Shown: positions 29,006-37,641 of the stretch, one piece after another
How positions within the stretch are numbered: position 1 is the first letter of the stretch
Layout of the letters: each line of letters begins with the position of its first letter
From: Aliidiomarina shirensis
GTDB lineage: Bacteria > Pseudomonadota > Gammaproteobacteria > Enterobacterales > Alteromonadaceae
DNA: 64,000 bases
Assembly: GCF_003987345.1 (NCBI RefSeq)
Contig: NZ_PIPP01000004.1
Location: forward strand, 62,001-126,000
Direction: 5' to 3'
Program-made: the position numbers and the translations under genes
Notes under the pieces: model-generated
Told to the model about the DNA's origin: nothing
Database searches by the model: none
The model's input: the letters and a program-made list of their open reading frames with translations, nothing else

Positions 29006-30034
29006 TTAATCGCGTGAAGCGAAGTGGCTATACCCATCTAAATTAATATCTCGCGGCTGATTTTTCTCGAAAAAGCGCATTTCTCGCGAGCCATCAATGA
29101 TACCCACACAGGTTACCTTAACACCCGCTTGCAGCGCCAGTGTTTCTAATCCACCACAGCGGCTCTCGGGAATGGTGAAGCACAGTTCGTAATCATCGCC
29201 ACCCGCAAGCTGATATCGCCAGCCCTCTGGCCCTGAAATACTACCCGCGAATGCTTTTGAATACGGCAACGCATCTAATTGAATGCGCGCACCCACTTTT
29301 GATGCGGTAAGAATGTGTTTTAAATCACCGAGGAGGCCATCGGATAAATCAATTGCCGATGTAGCTTGGTTCCGCAATAGCTGCCCTAAACCAACTCGGG
29401 GAGTGGGATAAAATAAACGTTTCTCGAGTTCTGGTAACCATTGTTCGGGCACATTTACGCGCCCCTGTTGCCCTGCAAGAGCTAAAGCAGCATCACCAAG
29501 GGTTCCGCTCACGTAGATTCGATCACCCGGCTGAGCGCCGCTGCGTTGTAAATAACGGTCCGCTGGAACAATACCTTGTGCCGTGAGCGTTAGTGTTAGC
29601 GGGCCTTTCGTGACATCACCGCCAATTAACGCACAACGGTAGTAATCAGCCGCTGCAAAAAAGCCGCGGCTGAATTCCGCTAACCAAGCTTCGTCAATTG
29701 CTGGGAATGCACAACTTAATGATAACCAAGCGGGCTCTGCACCCATAGCGGCTAAATCACTAAGATTTACAGCAACTAGCTTGTGCCCTATCGCTGCAAC
29801 TGGCACCTTATCATCAAAATGAACACCCGAAACCATGGTATCCGTGGTAATGGCGATACCACAATCACTTGGTGGAATCACCACTGCCGCATCATCGCCA
29901 ATACCCACAGCTACATCGCGCCGACTTCGGCTTTGCGAAGTAGCAGAAACAGCAGAGCCGGTATCATTACCGGCTCCCTTGGAACGTTGGAAATATTTCG
30001 CGATTAGCGAAAATTCATCTGGCTGGATATTCAT
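29006..30034 (-). CDS. thiL: Thiamine-monophosphate kinase
   Basis: ThiL phosphorylates thiamine monophosphate to the active diphosphate cofactor. The 342-residue protein begins EFSLIAKYFQR and carries GIGDDAAVV, ITTDTMVSGVHF, the metal-binding NLSDLAAMGAEP and AGGDDYELCFT. Compared with E. coli there is a Ser/Arg-rich insertion at about residues 20-40 between the first helix and GIGDD. It lies 13 bp after nusB in the riboflavin-thiamine operon and supplies the TPP needed by Dxs next door. Confidence 0.95.
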   Translation of the reverse strand: MNIQPDEFSLIAKYFQRSKGAGNDTGSAVSATSQSRSRRDVAVGIGDDAAVVIPPSDCGIAITTDTMVSGVHFDDKVPVAAIGHKLVAVNLSDLAAMGAEPAWLSLSCAFPAIDEAWLAEFSRGFFAAADYYRCALIGGDVTKGPLTLTLTAQGIVPADRYLQRSGAQPGDRIYVSGTLGDAALALAGQQGRVNVPEQWLPELEKRLFYPTPRVGLGQLLRNQATSAIDLSDGLLGDLKHILTASKVGARIQLDALPYSKAFAGSISGPEGWRYQLAGGDDYELCFTIPESRCGGLETLALQAGVKVTCVGIIDGSREMRFFEKNQPRDINLDGYSHFASRD

Positions 30035-30047
30035 CTGCGAGGCTGAA

Positions 30048-30467
30048 TTATTGGCGAGTAGAGCGCAAAGTATCTATGGCCTTATCAAGTACACCGTTCA
30101 CAAAACGATGGCTATCATCAGCACCAAAGGCTTTCGCTAACTCAATAGCCTCGTTCATCACAACTTTATAAGGCACATCGAGGCGAGATTTTAATTCGTA
30201 CGCCGCCACTCGAAGCACTGCTCGTTCAATTTGGTCAAGATCAACAAAAGGACGATCCGTGAATGGTGCGAGCGCTTGATCTAAATTTTGATGATTACCA
30301 GCAACACCTCGAACTAAATCAAGGAAGTAATCAACATCAACTTTGCTAACATCATTTTCTGATAAAAATTCAGCTTCAATATCTGAAATACTATTTTCAG
30401 ATAACTGCCAAGAATAAACCGCTTGGAGCGCTAAACGACGTGCTTTACGACGAGCTGCAGGTTTCAC
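30048..30467 (-). CDS. nusB: Transcription antitermination factor NusB
   Basis: NusB binds boxA RNA with NusE/S10 to form the rRNA antitermination complex. The 139-residue helical protein starts with the Arg-rich [18 protein letters not shown] and has [16 protein letters not shown] and [21 protein letters not shown], all family landmarks. It begins at a GTG behind AAGGAGAATAGA. It sits 10 bp after ribH and before thiL, the standard order. Confidence 0.95.
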   Translation of the reverse strand: MKPAARRKARRLALQAVYSWQLSENSISDIEAEFLSENDVSKVDVDYFLDLVRGVAGNHQNLDQALAPFTDRPFVDLDQIERAVLRVAAYELKSRLDVPYKVVMNEAIELAKAFGADDSHRFVNGVLDKAIDTLRSTRQ

Positions 30468-30477
30468 TCTATTCTCC

Positions 30478-30942
30478 TTAAAGCTGTTCTAGCACGTTAA
30501 TCATTTCTAAGGCACTTAATGCGGCGTCAGAACCTTTGTTACCATGCTTCACACCCGCACGGTCGATCGCTTGTTCGTCGGTATCTGTGGTAATTACACC
30601 GAAGGCAACTGGAATACCGGTTTCTAGAGCCACTTGGGCTAAACCTGAATTAGCTTGGCCAGCCACTAAATCAAAATGTGGTGTACCACCGCGAATTACT
30701 GCACCAATGGCAATCACCGCTGAGTACTTGCCACTTGCAGCGGCTTTTTTTGCTGTTACCGGAAGCTCATACGCACCGGGCACTTTTACAATCGTAATAT
30801 GCTCAGGTTTAATTTGGCCGATTCGTACTAACGTATCAACCGCACCTTCCATCAGTTTTTCAACGATGAAACTATTAAAACGAGATACAACAATAGCTAC
30901 TTTTTTACCAGGTGCCGCAACACCAGCTTCGATAACGTTCAT
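30478..30942 (-). CDS. ribH: 6,7-dimethyl-8-ribityllumazine synthase
   Basis: Lumazine synthase condenses the ribityl pyrimidine with dihydroxybutanone phosphate, the step before riboflavin synthase. The 154-residue protein has [15 protein letters not shown], the VPGAYELPV motif, [14 protein letters not shown] (catalytic His) and [17 protein letters not shown]. The open frame reaches 31023, but the ATG at 30940-30942 has AAAGGAT upstream and gives the E. coli-like length. ribB/ribC genes that often precede it are absent here. The 145 bp upstream contain a minus-strand TATGCTAT that could serve as an extended -10. Confidence 0.94.
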   Translation of the reverse strand: MNVIEAGVAAPGKKVAIVVSRFNSFIVEKLMEGAVDTLVRIGQIKPEHITIVKVPGAYELPVTAKKAAASGKYSAVIAIGAVIRGGTPHFDLVAGQANSGLAQVALETGIPVAFGVITTDTDEQAIDRAGVKHGNKGSDAALSALEMINVLEQL

Positions 30943-31087
30943 GATCAATCCTTTCAACTCACCACAGAGTTTATTCACACTATGCTGGCCCCATTCATAC
31001 GAATGGGTTAAGCCTGTTTTCAATTAGGCGCGAAGAATAGCATAATTTATCGTTGATCGGTAAATATACACGCGCAGAATTGGCCAT

Positions 31088-31675
31088 TTACTGCAGTTCG
31101 GGGTTCTTTCCGGTTGCTTTATTCGTGAAGCTTTTAATCCGTGTTAACGCCGCTTCGGTATCGTCACCAACTTCCATAGGCGCACTGATTAAAATTGAGC
31201 GCGTAGCAAAACAAAACGCCACCGGCACTACCGGCACGTTGGCGTTACTCGCCATATGCAAAAAGCCTTTTTTCCACTCAGTTACTTTGCTCCGGGTTCC
31301 TTCTGGTGCAATAACTACCACTAACTGCTCGCGCTCTTGGAATTGTTGAACAATTTGGCCAACAACGCCGTGTGCACTGTGTCGCTGCACCGGAATACCA
31401 CCGAGCCACGTAAGCACGCCTTTCACCGGGAACACAAAAATTGAGTGTTTACCAAGAAACGATAAGCGCAAGCCGAGCGCTAACTTTACGCATAAACCTA
31501 CAAAAAAATCCCAGTTAGAGGTATGAGGAGCTACCGGAATAATCGCTTTCGGGATATCCGGTAATTCACCAATAATTTTCCAACCACCAAATAACTTCAG
31601 CCCTACACGGCCAACCCAGCGGCTAAATTTGTTACCTCGAGTTGGCAGAAACTGATATGTAGAAGGATGCCGCAT
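31088..31675 (-). CDS. PlsC-like lysophospholipid acyltransferase
   Basis: This 195-residue protein is of the 1-acylglycerol-3-phosphate acyltransferase superfamily. The HX4D catalytic motif is visible in HTSNWDFF (about 51-58), then GGIPVQRH, and the EGTR substrate motif in VIAPEGTRSK. It should work at the cytoplasmic face of the inner membrane on an acyl-ACP or acyl-CoA donor; the acceptor is unknown. The ATG at 31675 follows a GTG at 31678 that overlaps the stop of the upstream DUF3014-type gene, so the two are likely translationally coupled. Confidence 0.85.
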   Translation of the reverse strand: MRHPSTYQFLPTRGNKFSRWVGRVGLKLFGGWKIIGELPDIPKAIIPVAPHTSNWDFFVGLCVKLALGLRLSFLGKHSIFVFPVKGVLTWLGGIPVQRHSAHGVVGQIVQQFQEREQLVVVIAPEGTRSKVTEWKKGFLHMASNANVPVVPVAFCFATRSILISAPMEVGDDTEAALTRIKSFTNKATGKNPELQ

Positions 31676-31677
31676 CA

Positions 31678-32538
31678 CTACTGCTGAAGCCTTTGCCGAA
31701 TCTCACGTAACTTAGATTTCACCAAAGCACGGTTATCCGGACCAATGCGCAGCATTTGCTTCTGCGCGGCCGGTAAATTTTCCAATTCTGGATCGGCATA
31801 GGTGTACATCACTTCTTCATCGCTCAACGCCAACAAACCTCTTGGCTCGGGCGTATCAAGCAGAATAGCAATGGCATCTAAAACACGCTCTTCAAAATTC
31901 ATTCCTGGCTCTTTGATTTCGCCAAATGCTTCCTCGAATAGAGGCTGGAAGCGCTCATACTGCGAAACCAAAATATCGGTATCCATTTCATAGAACCAGC
32001 TAACAATATCGTTGTAACGGCTATAACTACGCTCATCCACGTATATTTGGCCATCAATCTGCTGCACGATAAATCGAGATTGCGGGCCATTGATTACCGC
32101 CGCTTCACGAACAACCTCGCCTCTGGCCATATTATCAACAAACACCACGAACTTTCTGAGCATATTTTCTGATTGCACAGGCTGCGTGTTGATATCCTGT
32201 TCCGCAAGCTCTTCAAGAACCACACTGCTGCCTTCATTCAACGAAGGTAACGGCTCTGGCTCAGGTTCCGGCTCTGGAGCAGGCTCAGGCTCAACTACCG
32301 GTTCTGGCTCGGGTTCTGGCTCAGGCTCGGGTTCCGGTTCTGGCTCTGGTTCAGGTTCTGGCTCACTAACTTGTTCTACCGGTTGCGGAGTTGGCTCGGG
32401 TTCTGGCTCACCACCGCGGGTTAGCCAAAGCGCAATAATAACGATAAGAATAACGGCAATAGCAGCGCCAATAATACGTTGCTGTTTCTGTTTATTGTCG
32501 CTGTGTTGGATATCATCGGATTGTTCTTGCGTATCCAT
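31678..32538 (-). CDS. Membrane-anchored DUF3014-like protein with Glu-Pro stalk
   Basis: This 286-residue protein has a short cytoplasmic N-terminus, one membrane helix (about 24-42, [19 protein letters not shown]) and a Pro/Glu dipeptide stalk (about 46-95). Its folded C-terminal domain (about 100-286) has [16 protein letters not shown] and [16 protein letters not shown], which I recognise as DUF3014-like. The topology is TonB-like, with a rigid periplasmic spacer, but no TonB domain is seen. Function is unknown. It is coupled to the acyltransferase and lies after yaaA, so an envelope role is plausible. Confidence 0.78.
   Translation of the reverse strand: MDTQEQSDDIQHSDNKQKQQRIIGAAIAVILIVIIALWLTRGGEPEPEPTPQPVEQVSEPEPEPEPEPEPEPEPEPEPEPVVEPEPAPEPEPEPEPLPSLNEGSSVVLEELAEQDINTQPVQSENMLRKFVVFVDNMARGEVVREAAVINGPQSRFIVQQIDGQIYVDERSYSRYNDIVSWFYEMDTDILVSQYERFQPLFEEAFGEIKEPGMNFEERVLDAIAILLDTPEPRGLLALSDEEVMYTYADPELENLPAAQKQMLRIGPDNRALVKSKLREIRQRLQQ
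32252..32365 (-). repeat. Low-complexity repeat encoding (Glu-Pro)n
   Basis: Variants of the hexamer GGCTCN (GAR CCN on the coding strand) are repeated within the gene and encode alternating Glu-Pro. Synonymous third positions vary, so the dipeptide pattern is likely kept by selection, but slippage could still change its length. Confidence 0.85.
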
Positions 32539-32581
32539 AACTACTCCTGTTGCAACCTAATCTGAATGCGAATCAATGTTA

Positions 32582-33358
32582 TCAAGATAGTTCATTTCTG
32601 CGAAAAACGAGTTCTTTCTCCGAAGACATCGATTCATCAAAGTAATACCCCGCCTCTGAGAATGACCGCAAATCTGCAAGAGAGTTCGGCTTTTTCTCAA
32701 TAATATAGCGAGCCATTAAACCACGTGCTTTTTTTGCGTAAAAGCTGATTACCTTTAATTTGCCATTTTTCGTATCTTTAAATACCGGTGTTACTACTTT
32801 TGCATTCAGTTTTTTCGTAACCACCGATTTAAAGTACTCATTTGAGGCAAGGTTAATCAGGATATCAGAATCGGTTTCGGCAATAGCTTCGTTTAGTTTT
32901 TCGGTAATACGATCGCCCCAAAAACTATATAGATCTTTACCCCGAGGATTACTCAGCTTGGTGCCCATCTCTAAACGGTATGGTTGCATTAAATCTAATG
33001 GCTTCAATACACCATATAAGCCCGAGAGTATGCGCATATGCTGCTGGCCGTACTGCCAATCTGCACTTGATAGTGAGGCTGCATCAAGGCCTGTGTAAAC
33101 ATCACCGTTAAACGCAAACACAGCTTGTTTCGCGTTATCTTCAGTGAACGGCGTTGCCCACTCAGCGTAGCGCGCTGCATTCAAGCCCGCGAGTTTATCG
33201 CTAATACTCATTAGTGATGCTAAATCCTGTGGCGATAGCTCTTTACACACATTTACCAACGCCGCTGCATCATCAAGCATTTCCGGTTGGGTAAAGTTGT
33301 CAATTGGTGCTGGTGTCTCGTAATCTAAATTCTTAGCTGGGGAAACTACAAATAACAT
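32582..33358 (-). CDS. yaaA: Peroxide stress protein YaaA
   Basis: YaaA (UPF0246/DUF328) lowers intracellular free iron and limits oxidative DNA damage during peroxide stress. The protein has the family N-terminus [48 protein letters not shown] and a C-terminal [18 protein letters not shown]. The frame opens three codons earlier, but starting at this ATG gives 258 residues, the same as E. coli. It is between secF (downstream terminator) and the DUF3014-type gene. Confidence 0.94.
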   Translation of the reverse strand: MLFVVSPAKNLDYETPAPIDNFTQPEMLDDAAALVNVCKELSPQDLASLMSISDKLAGLNAARYAEWATPFTEDNAKQAVFAFNGDVYTGLDAASLSSADWQYGQQHMRILSGLYGVLKPLDLMQPYRLEMGTKLSNPRGKDLYSFWGDRITEKLNEAIAETDSDILINLASNEYFKSVVTKKLNAKVVTPVFKDTKNGKLKVISFYAKKARGLMARYIIEKKPNSLADLRSFSEAGYYFDESMSSEKELVFRRNELS

Positions 33359-33410
33359 AACTCTCATACCTCGTTACATATCATGTTTAAAGGTTACCAC
33401 AGGAAAAAGC

Positions 33411-33442
33411 AAAAAACCCCCAACACCGTGGGCATTGAGGGC
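33411..33442 (-). terminator. Rho-independent terminator after secF
   Basis: On the minus strand CCCTCAA and TTGGGGG form a 7-bp stem (one G-T pair) around an 11-nt loop, followed by T6. It closes the yajC-secD-secF operon. Confidence 0.85.
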
Positions 33443-33466
33443 TTTTATCGAGTTCAGCAGCAAGTA

Positions 33467-34420
33467 CTATAAATAGTTATCTTGCTCTTCACCTTCTTTC
33501 TCAATTTCAGGCGGCATTAAATCATCACGTGAAATACCCATAGCCAATACTAACGTACTGCGGGTGAATACGGATGAGTAAGTACCGACAATAACACCCA
33601 TCGATAACGCTACCGCGAAACCAAATATCATCTGGCCACCGAAGAACATAAGCACCAACAACACCAATAATGTAGTGAGTGATGTTACTAATGTACGGCT
33701 CAATGTTTGGCTCAACGAGATATCGATAACTTCTTCCGGTGTATTCTTACGAAGTTTTCGGAAGTTCTCTCGAATCCTATCGGCAACTACAATACTATCG
33801 TTTAGCGAGTAACCTATCACCGCGAGTAACGCCGCAAGAATGGTTAAATCTACCTGCATTTGCAGTAGTGAGAACAAACCCAAGATCAAAATAACATCTT
33901 GCGCCAAACCCGCTACAGCACTTAGCGCTAAACGCCACTCGAAACGGAATGATACGTATACCAAAATACAAATAAGCGCCACTAACATCGCTAAGCCACC
34001 GGCTTCCGCAAGTTCTTCACCTACTTGCGGGCCAACGAACTCTACCCGGCGCACATCAATGCCACCGTCGATGTTACTTTGCAATACTTCTAGTAACTCA
34101 TTACCAATGGTATCTGATGCGGCATCATCACGAGGTGGAATACGCACTAAAACATCGCGTTGGGTACCATAGTTTTGCACTACCGCATCACCAAACTCGT
34201 TGCCTTCCAGTACCGTTCGTAGCTCCGCTAAATCAGCAGGTTGCTCAAAGCCAACTTCAACTAACGTACCGCCGGTGAAATCTAGGCCCCAATTGAGCTT
34301 ATTAACCGCGAGTGAACCCAAGGATAATAAAATCAAAACCACACTCAATATCGTTGTCCACTTATTAATGGACATAAATTTTAAGGGGTTATTTTCATCA
34401 ATTTTCGTAATCTGAAACAT
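33467..34420 (-). CDS. secF: Protein translocase subunit SecF
   Basis: SecF, with SecD, uses the proton gradient to pull proteins out of the SecYEG channel. The 317-residue protein has TM1 (about 20-38), the GLDFTGGTLVEVGF motif, a periplasmic domain and a five-helix RND-like bundle with the conserved IGYSLNDSIVVADRIREN. It starts at an ATG behind AAGGGGAACG, 12 bp after secD. Confidence 0.96.
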   Translation of the reverse strand: MFQITKIDENNPLKFMSINKWTTILSVVLILLSLGSLAVNKLNWGLDFTGGTLVEVGFEQPADLAELRTVLEGNEFGDAVVQNYGTQRDVLVRIPPRDDAASDTIGNELLEVLQSNIDGGIDVRRVEFVGPQVGEELAEAGGLAMLVALICILVYVSFRFEWRLALSAVAGLAQDVILILGLFSLLQMQVDLTILAALLAVIGYSLNDSIVVADRIRENFRKLRKNTPEEVIDISLSQTLSRTLVTSLTTLLVLLVLMFFGGQMIFGFAVALSMGVIVGTYSSVFTRSTLVLAMGISRDDLMPPEIEKEGEEQDNYL

Positions 34421-34432
34421 GATTCGTTCCCC

Positions 34433-36283
34433 TTAAATCGATAGTTTCGTGAGGCGTTTTTGGCGGCCCCAAGCTAGGTTAATGACAGCTCGAGTACCGG
34501 CAATAGCCGTAAACATCGACGTTACAATACCGATCGCAAGCGTTACTGCGAAGCCTTTAATCGAACCGGTACCCACAGCAAATAGAATCAACGCTGTAAT
34601 TAGAGTTGTTATATTCGCATCCGCAATGGTTGAAAACGCATTCTCATAGCCACGGGCGATCGCTTGTTGCGGGCTCCTGCCCTCAATCAGCTCTTCCCGT
34701 ATTCGCTCGAAGATAATAACGTTCGCATCAACGGCCATACCTACCGTAAGAACGATACCCGCCATACCTGGCATGGTAAGCGTAGCTCCCGGAACCAGCG
34801 ACATAATACCTATGATCATCACCAAGTTCGTTAACAGCGCTAAATTCGCAACCATACCAAACTTACGATAGTAGATACCCATAAACAGGAGCACTAACAC
34901 AAAGCCAGCTACGATAGCCGTTAAACCCGCTTTTACGTTTTCGGCACCAAGGCTCGGGCCTACGGTTCGCTCTTCAACAATTTGAATAGGCGCAATCAAT
35001 GCACCGGCGCGAAGTAGCAACGCAAGGTTTTGCGCTTCTTGTGCTGAACCCACACCAGTAATCCGGAAATTACTTCCGAGCACGGCCTGAATCGTAGCTA
35101 CACTCACTACTTCTTCTACGCGTTCAAAGTCAATTGTGCCTTCGTCAGTTCTTTCATCCGTAGCAATAAATTCAATGAACACCGTAGCCATGGGCTCACC
35201 CACGTTCCCACGAGTCGCTTGAGTCATTAAACGACCACCCGCCGAATCAAGCGAGATATTTACCTGCGGTCGGTTACTTTCATCGTAACCTACGCTAGCA
35301 TCTACAATATGATCACCGGTAAGAATAATGCGATTCTGCAGCAGCACTTGGCCACCGCCACGCATATCATACAAGCGGCTGCCGAAAGGAACTCGGCCGG
35401 CCATCGCATCTTGCAGATCATTTTCGGTATCTTGGAAACGGAATTCTAGCGTTGCCGTAGCGCCTAAAATCTCTTTCGCACGCGCGGTATCTTGAATGCC
35501 AGGCAGTTCAACTACAATGCGATCTTGGCCTTGACGTTGAATTACCGGCTCAGCGACACCTAGTTCATCTACTCGATTTCGCAGAATCGTGATGTTCTGA
35601 TCAATCGCGTTAGCACGCGTATCTTGTAAGAACTGATCCGTCATCTCTAAGGTAATCATGTTTTGAGAACTATCCGTTCTCACATCATAACCTTCGTATT
35701 GATTCCGCAACGAACTCACAGCACTTTGATAATCTTCAGCATTGCGCAATTCAATAACAACGTCATTGCCTGATTCTTCAACTCGGCGATAGCGAACACG
35801 CTCATCGCGTAAGCGATCACGTACAGATGTCACCATTTGATCACGGATCTTCACTAAAGCCTCTTCCATGTCCACTTCCATTAAGAAATGCACACCGCCC
35901 CTTAAATCAAGGCCCAGCTTTAACGGTTCACCACCGATAGAATCCAACCAATTCGGCGTTGCAGGCGCTAAATTCAGCGCAACTACATAGTTAATTCCGA
36001 GTTCTGAAACAAGCATTTCACGTGCTGCAAGTTGTTCATCATCAGAATCAACGCGCACCAAAATTTGCCCATCTGCGTACTCAACACCAATTGGCTGAAT
36101 GCCACCGCGCTCAAGTGTACGCTCTACTTGCCCGAGCGTATCGAGGGTTACTTCACCACTTCGAGTTGCAGAGATTTGTACGGCATAATCTTCACCGTAA
36201 ATATTTGGCAATGCATAAAGGCCTGCGAACAGCACCACAAACATGATTACCAGATTTTTCCACAACGGATATCTGTTTAACAC
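34433..36283 (-). CDS. secD: Protein translocase subunit SecD
   Basis: SecD is the larger subunit of the SecDF motor. The 616-residue protein has TM1 (about 7-27), the LGLDLRGGVHFLMEVD motif, the large periplasmic P1 domain (about 110-440) with LRNRVDELGVAEPVIQRQG, and five further membrane helices that include TVGMAVDANVIIFERIREE. Translation begins at a GTG with AAGGACGG upstream. It follows yajC by 27 bp. Confidence 0.96.
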   Translation of the reverse strand: MLNRYPLWKNLVIMFVVLFAGLYALPNIYGEDYAVQISATRSGEVTLDTLGQVERTLERGGIQPIGVEYADGQILVRVDSDDEQLAAREMLVSELGINYVVALNLAPATPNWLDSIGGEPLKLGLDLRGGVHFLMEVDMEEALVKIRDQMVTSVRDRLRDERVRYRRVEESGNDVVIELRNAEDYQSAVSSLRNQYEGYDVRTDSSQNMITLEMTDQFLQDTRANAIDQNITILRNRVDELGVAEPVIQRQGQDRIVVELPGIQDTARAKEILGATATLEFRFQDTENDLQDAMAGRVPFGSRLYDMRGGGQVLLQNRIILTGDHIVDASVGYDESNRPQVNISLDSAGGRLMTQATRGNVGEPMATVFIEFIATDERTDEGTIDFERVEEVVSVATIQAVLGSNFRITGVGSAQEAQNLALLLRAGALIAPIQIVEERTVGPSLGAENVKAGLTAIVAGFVLVLLFMGIYYRKFGMVANLALLTNLVMIIGIMSLVPGATLTMPGMAGIVLTVGMAVDANVIIFERIREELIEGRSPQQAIARGYENAFSTIADANITTLITALILFAVGTGSIKGFAVTLAIGIVTSMFTAIAGTRAVINLAWGRQKRLTKLSI

Positions 36284-36310
36284 AAGTCCGTCCTTACAAG
36301 ATTGAATCGA

Positions 36311-36643
36311 TTAAAGTGTTTTGATGGTGCCTTTTGGCAACACTGCTGCAACTGCACTTTTCTGCACGGTTACTTCAACGCCTTCAGTAAGGGCGATAAC
36401 CATAAAGTCATTATCTTCAGCTACTTTCACGATTTTACCGATTAAGCCGCCTTGTAATAACACTTCGTCAGTTTTAGCTAACGACGTAACTAATGATTTA
36501 TGCTCTTTTACGCGCTTCGCTTGTGGACGGTAGATTAAGAAGTAAAAAATCAAACCAAACAATAGCAACATAATGACTAATGAGAAGGTGCCGCCTTGTT
36601 GGCCAGCTTCTTGGGCATAAGCGTTGGCAATTAAAAAATCCAT
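36311..36643 (-). CDS. yajC: Sec translocase accessory subunit YajC
   Basis: YajC is a one-helix inner-membrane protein that associates with SecDF. The 110-residue protein has the membrane segment GGTFSLVIMLLLFGLIFYFL (about 19-38), then the family motif IYRPQAKRVKEHKSL and a small cytoplasmic beta domain. The SD is AAGAGGAAG. It is the first gene of yajC-secD-secF here; tgt and queA, usually upstream, are not present. Confidence 0.95.
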   Translation of the reverse strand: MDFLIANAYAQEAGQQGGTFSLVIMLLLFGLIFYFLIYRPQAKRVKEHKSLVTSLAKTDEVLLQGGLIGKIVKVAEDNDFMVIALTEGVEVTVQKSAVAAVLPKGTIKTL

Positions 36644-36969
36644 AACTCTTCCTCTTTATATTTAGAATCAATACCTTAACTTGGTATTATTGATTTATAG
36701 GGCAAAATTAACGCTGTATTGTAACTGAACAGGGAACGAAGCGAAACGTTCGCAACCCACAGATATCGTATCCATAGCGCTAGGTATCGCATGGAAACGC
36801 TGAAAAACTGCGATTCACATTATCCGTCCTGCCTATATGCGGTCCGTTTCTATTAAAAACAACCTATATGTAAACAATTTATTGAATAGTTATGCCCCGC
36901 ACTAAGCTTTTGCTAAACTCTAGCCATCGCCTTTTCGCTACAGCACTACCTTCTCGGAGCCCACAATAC
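36644..36969. other. Divergent intergenic region yajC / UPF0126 gene
   Basis: This 326-bp region holds no convincing gene. On the minus strand there is a -10-like TACAAT about 80 bp before yajC, and between it and yajC an inverted repeat AATCAATA-ATACC...GGTAT-TGATT (about 36666-36696) that may fold in the yajC leader. GAACG...CGTTC (about 36734-36751) is a short inverted repeat. The plus-strand promoter of the UPF0126 gene was not resolved. Confidence 0.5.
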
Positions 36970-37578
36970 ATGGAATTATCGTTTTATATTGCCGATTTAA
37001 TGGGTGTAGCCGTATTTGCAATTGCCGGCACATTACTCGCATTTCGTAAGCAAATGGATGGTTTTGGTGTTGTAGTACTCGCCTCGGTAACGGCCATCGG
37101 CGGTGGTACTACGCGAGATTTAATTCTTGATGCACCCGTATTTTGGCTAGATGATCCTACCTACTTTATTGTTATTGGCGCAGCTGCGTTAGGTACGATT
37201 ATTTGGTTGCGTTTTAAAGCCTATATCCCACTAAATAGATTGTTAATTGCCGATGCCTTAGGTATCGCCTTTTTCACCGTACTGGGCACCGAGAAGGCGC
37301 TGCAAGCAGGTGTTAGCCCGATGGTTGCGATTGTTTTAGGAACGATGACGGCGGTTTTTGGTGGATTACTTCGTGATGTAATGGCTCGCGATATACCAAT
37401 GGTGCTGAAAAGCGAATTATACGCCACCACCTGCATTGCCGGCGCCATTGTATTTGTAGTGCTTTACGATCTAAACCAAAGTATCGCTATGGTTGCAGCC
37501 ATGCTTACCACATTAGTGTTGCGCTTTGGTGCTATCCGTTACCATTGGTCACTTACCGTTTTCAAAGAACACCGATAA
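36970..37578 (+). CDS. UPF0126/TRIC-like membrane protein (YicG type)
   Basis: This 202-residue integral membrane protein has seven predicted helices arranged as two UPF0126 repeats. Each repeat has the glycine-rich motif: TAIGGGTTRDLIL (about 45-57) and TAVFGGLLRDVMARDIP (about 125-141). These motifs are typical of bacterial TRIC-type cation channels, and E. coli YicG is the same length. The frame opens at 36892, but the ATG at 36970 follows CTCGGAG and gives the family N-terminus. Substrate is unknown. It is convergent with the TIGR03545 gene. Confidence 0.88.
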   Translation: MELSFYIADLMGVAVFAIAGTLLAFRKQMDGFGVVVLASVTAIGGGTTRDLILDAPVFWLDDPTYFIVIGAAALGTIIWLRFKAYIPLNRLLIADALGIAFFTVLGTEKALQAGVSPMVAIVLGTMTAVFGGLLRDVMARDIPMVLKSELYATTCIAGAIVFVVLYDLNQSIAMVAAMLTTLVLRFGAIRYHWSLTVFKEHR

Positions 37579-37581
37579 AGA

Positions 37582-37607
37582 AAAAGCGGCGCTTAAGCGC
37601 CGCTTTT
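37582..37607. terminator. Bidirectional terminator
   Basis: AAAAGCGGCGC-TTAA-GCGCCGCTTTT is a perfect GC-rich hairpin flanked by A and T runs. It lies between the UPF0126 gene and the convergent TIGR03545 gene. Confidence 0.92.
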
Positions 37608-37641
37608 ACATATCGAATACTAATTTCAAAATCTCGGTAAT

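Noticed and set aside
30536-31027. 163-residue plus-strand frame opposite ribH
   Set aside because: Antisense shadow of a conserved gene, with no SD and a low-complexity translation.
32090-32560. A Gly-Ser-rich reading frame on the plus strand opposite the Glu-Pro repeat
   Set aside because: It is the antisense image of the EP-coding repeat. It has no SD and no sensible domain.
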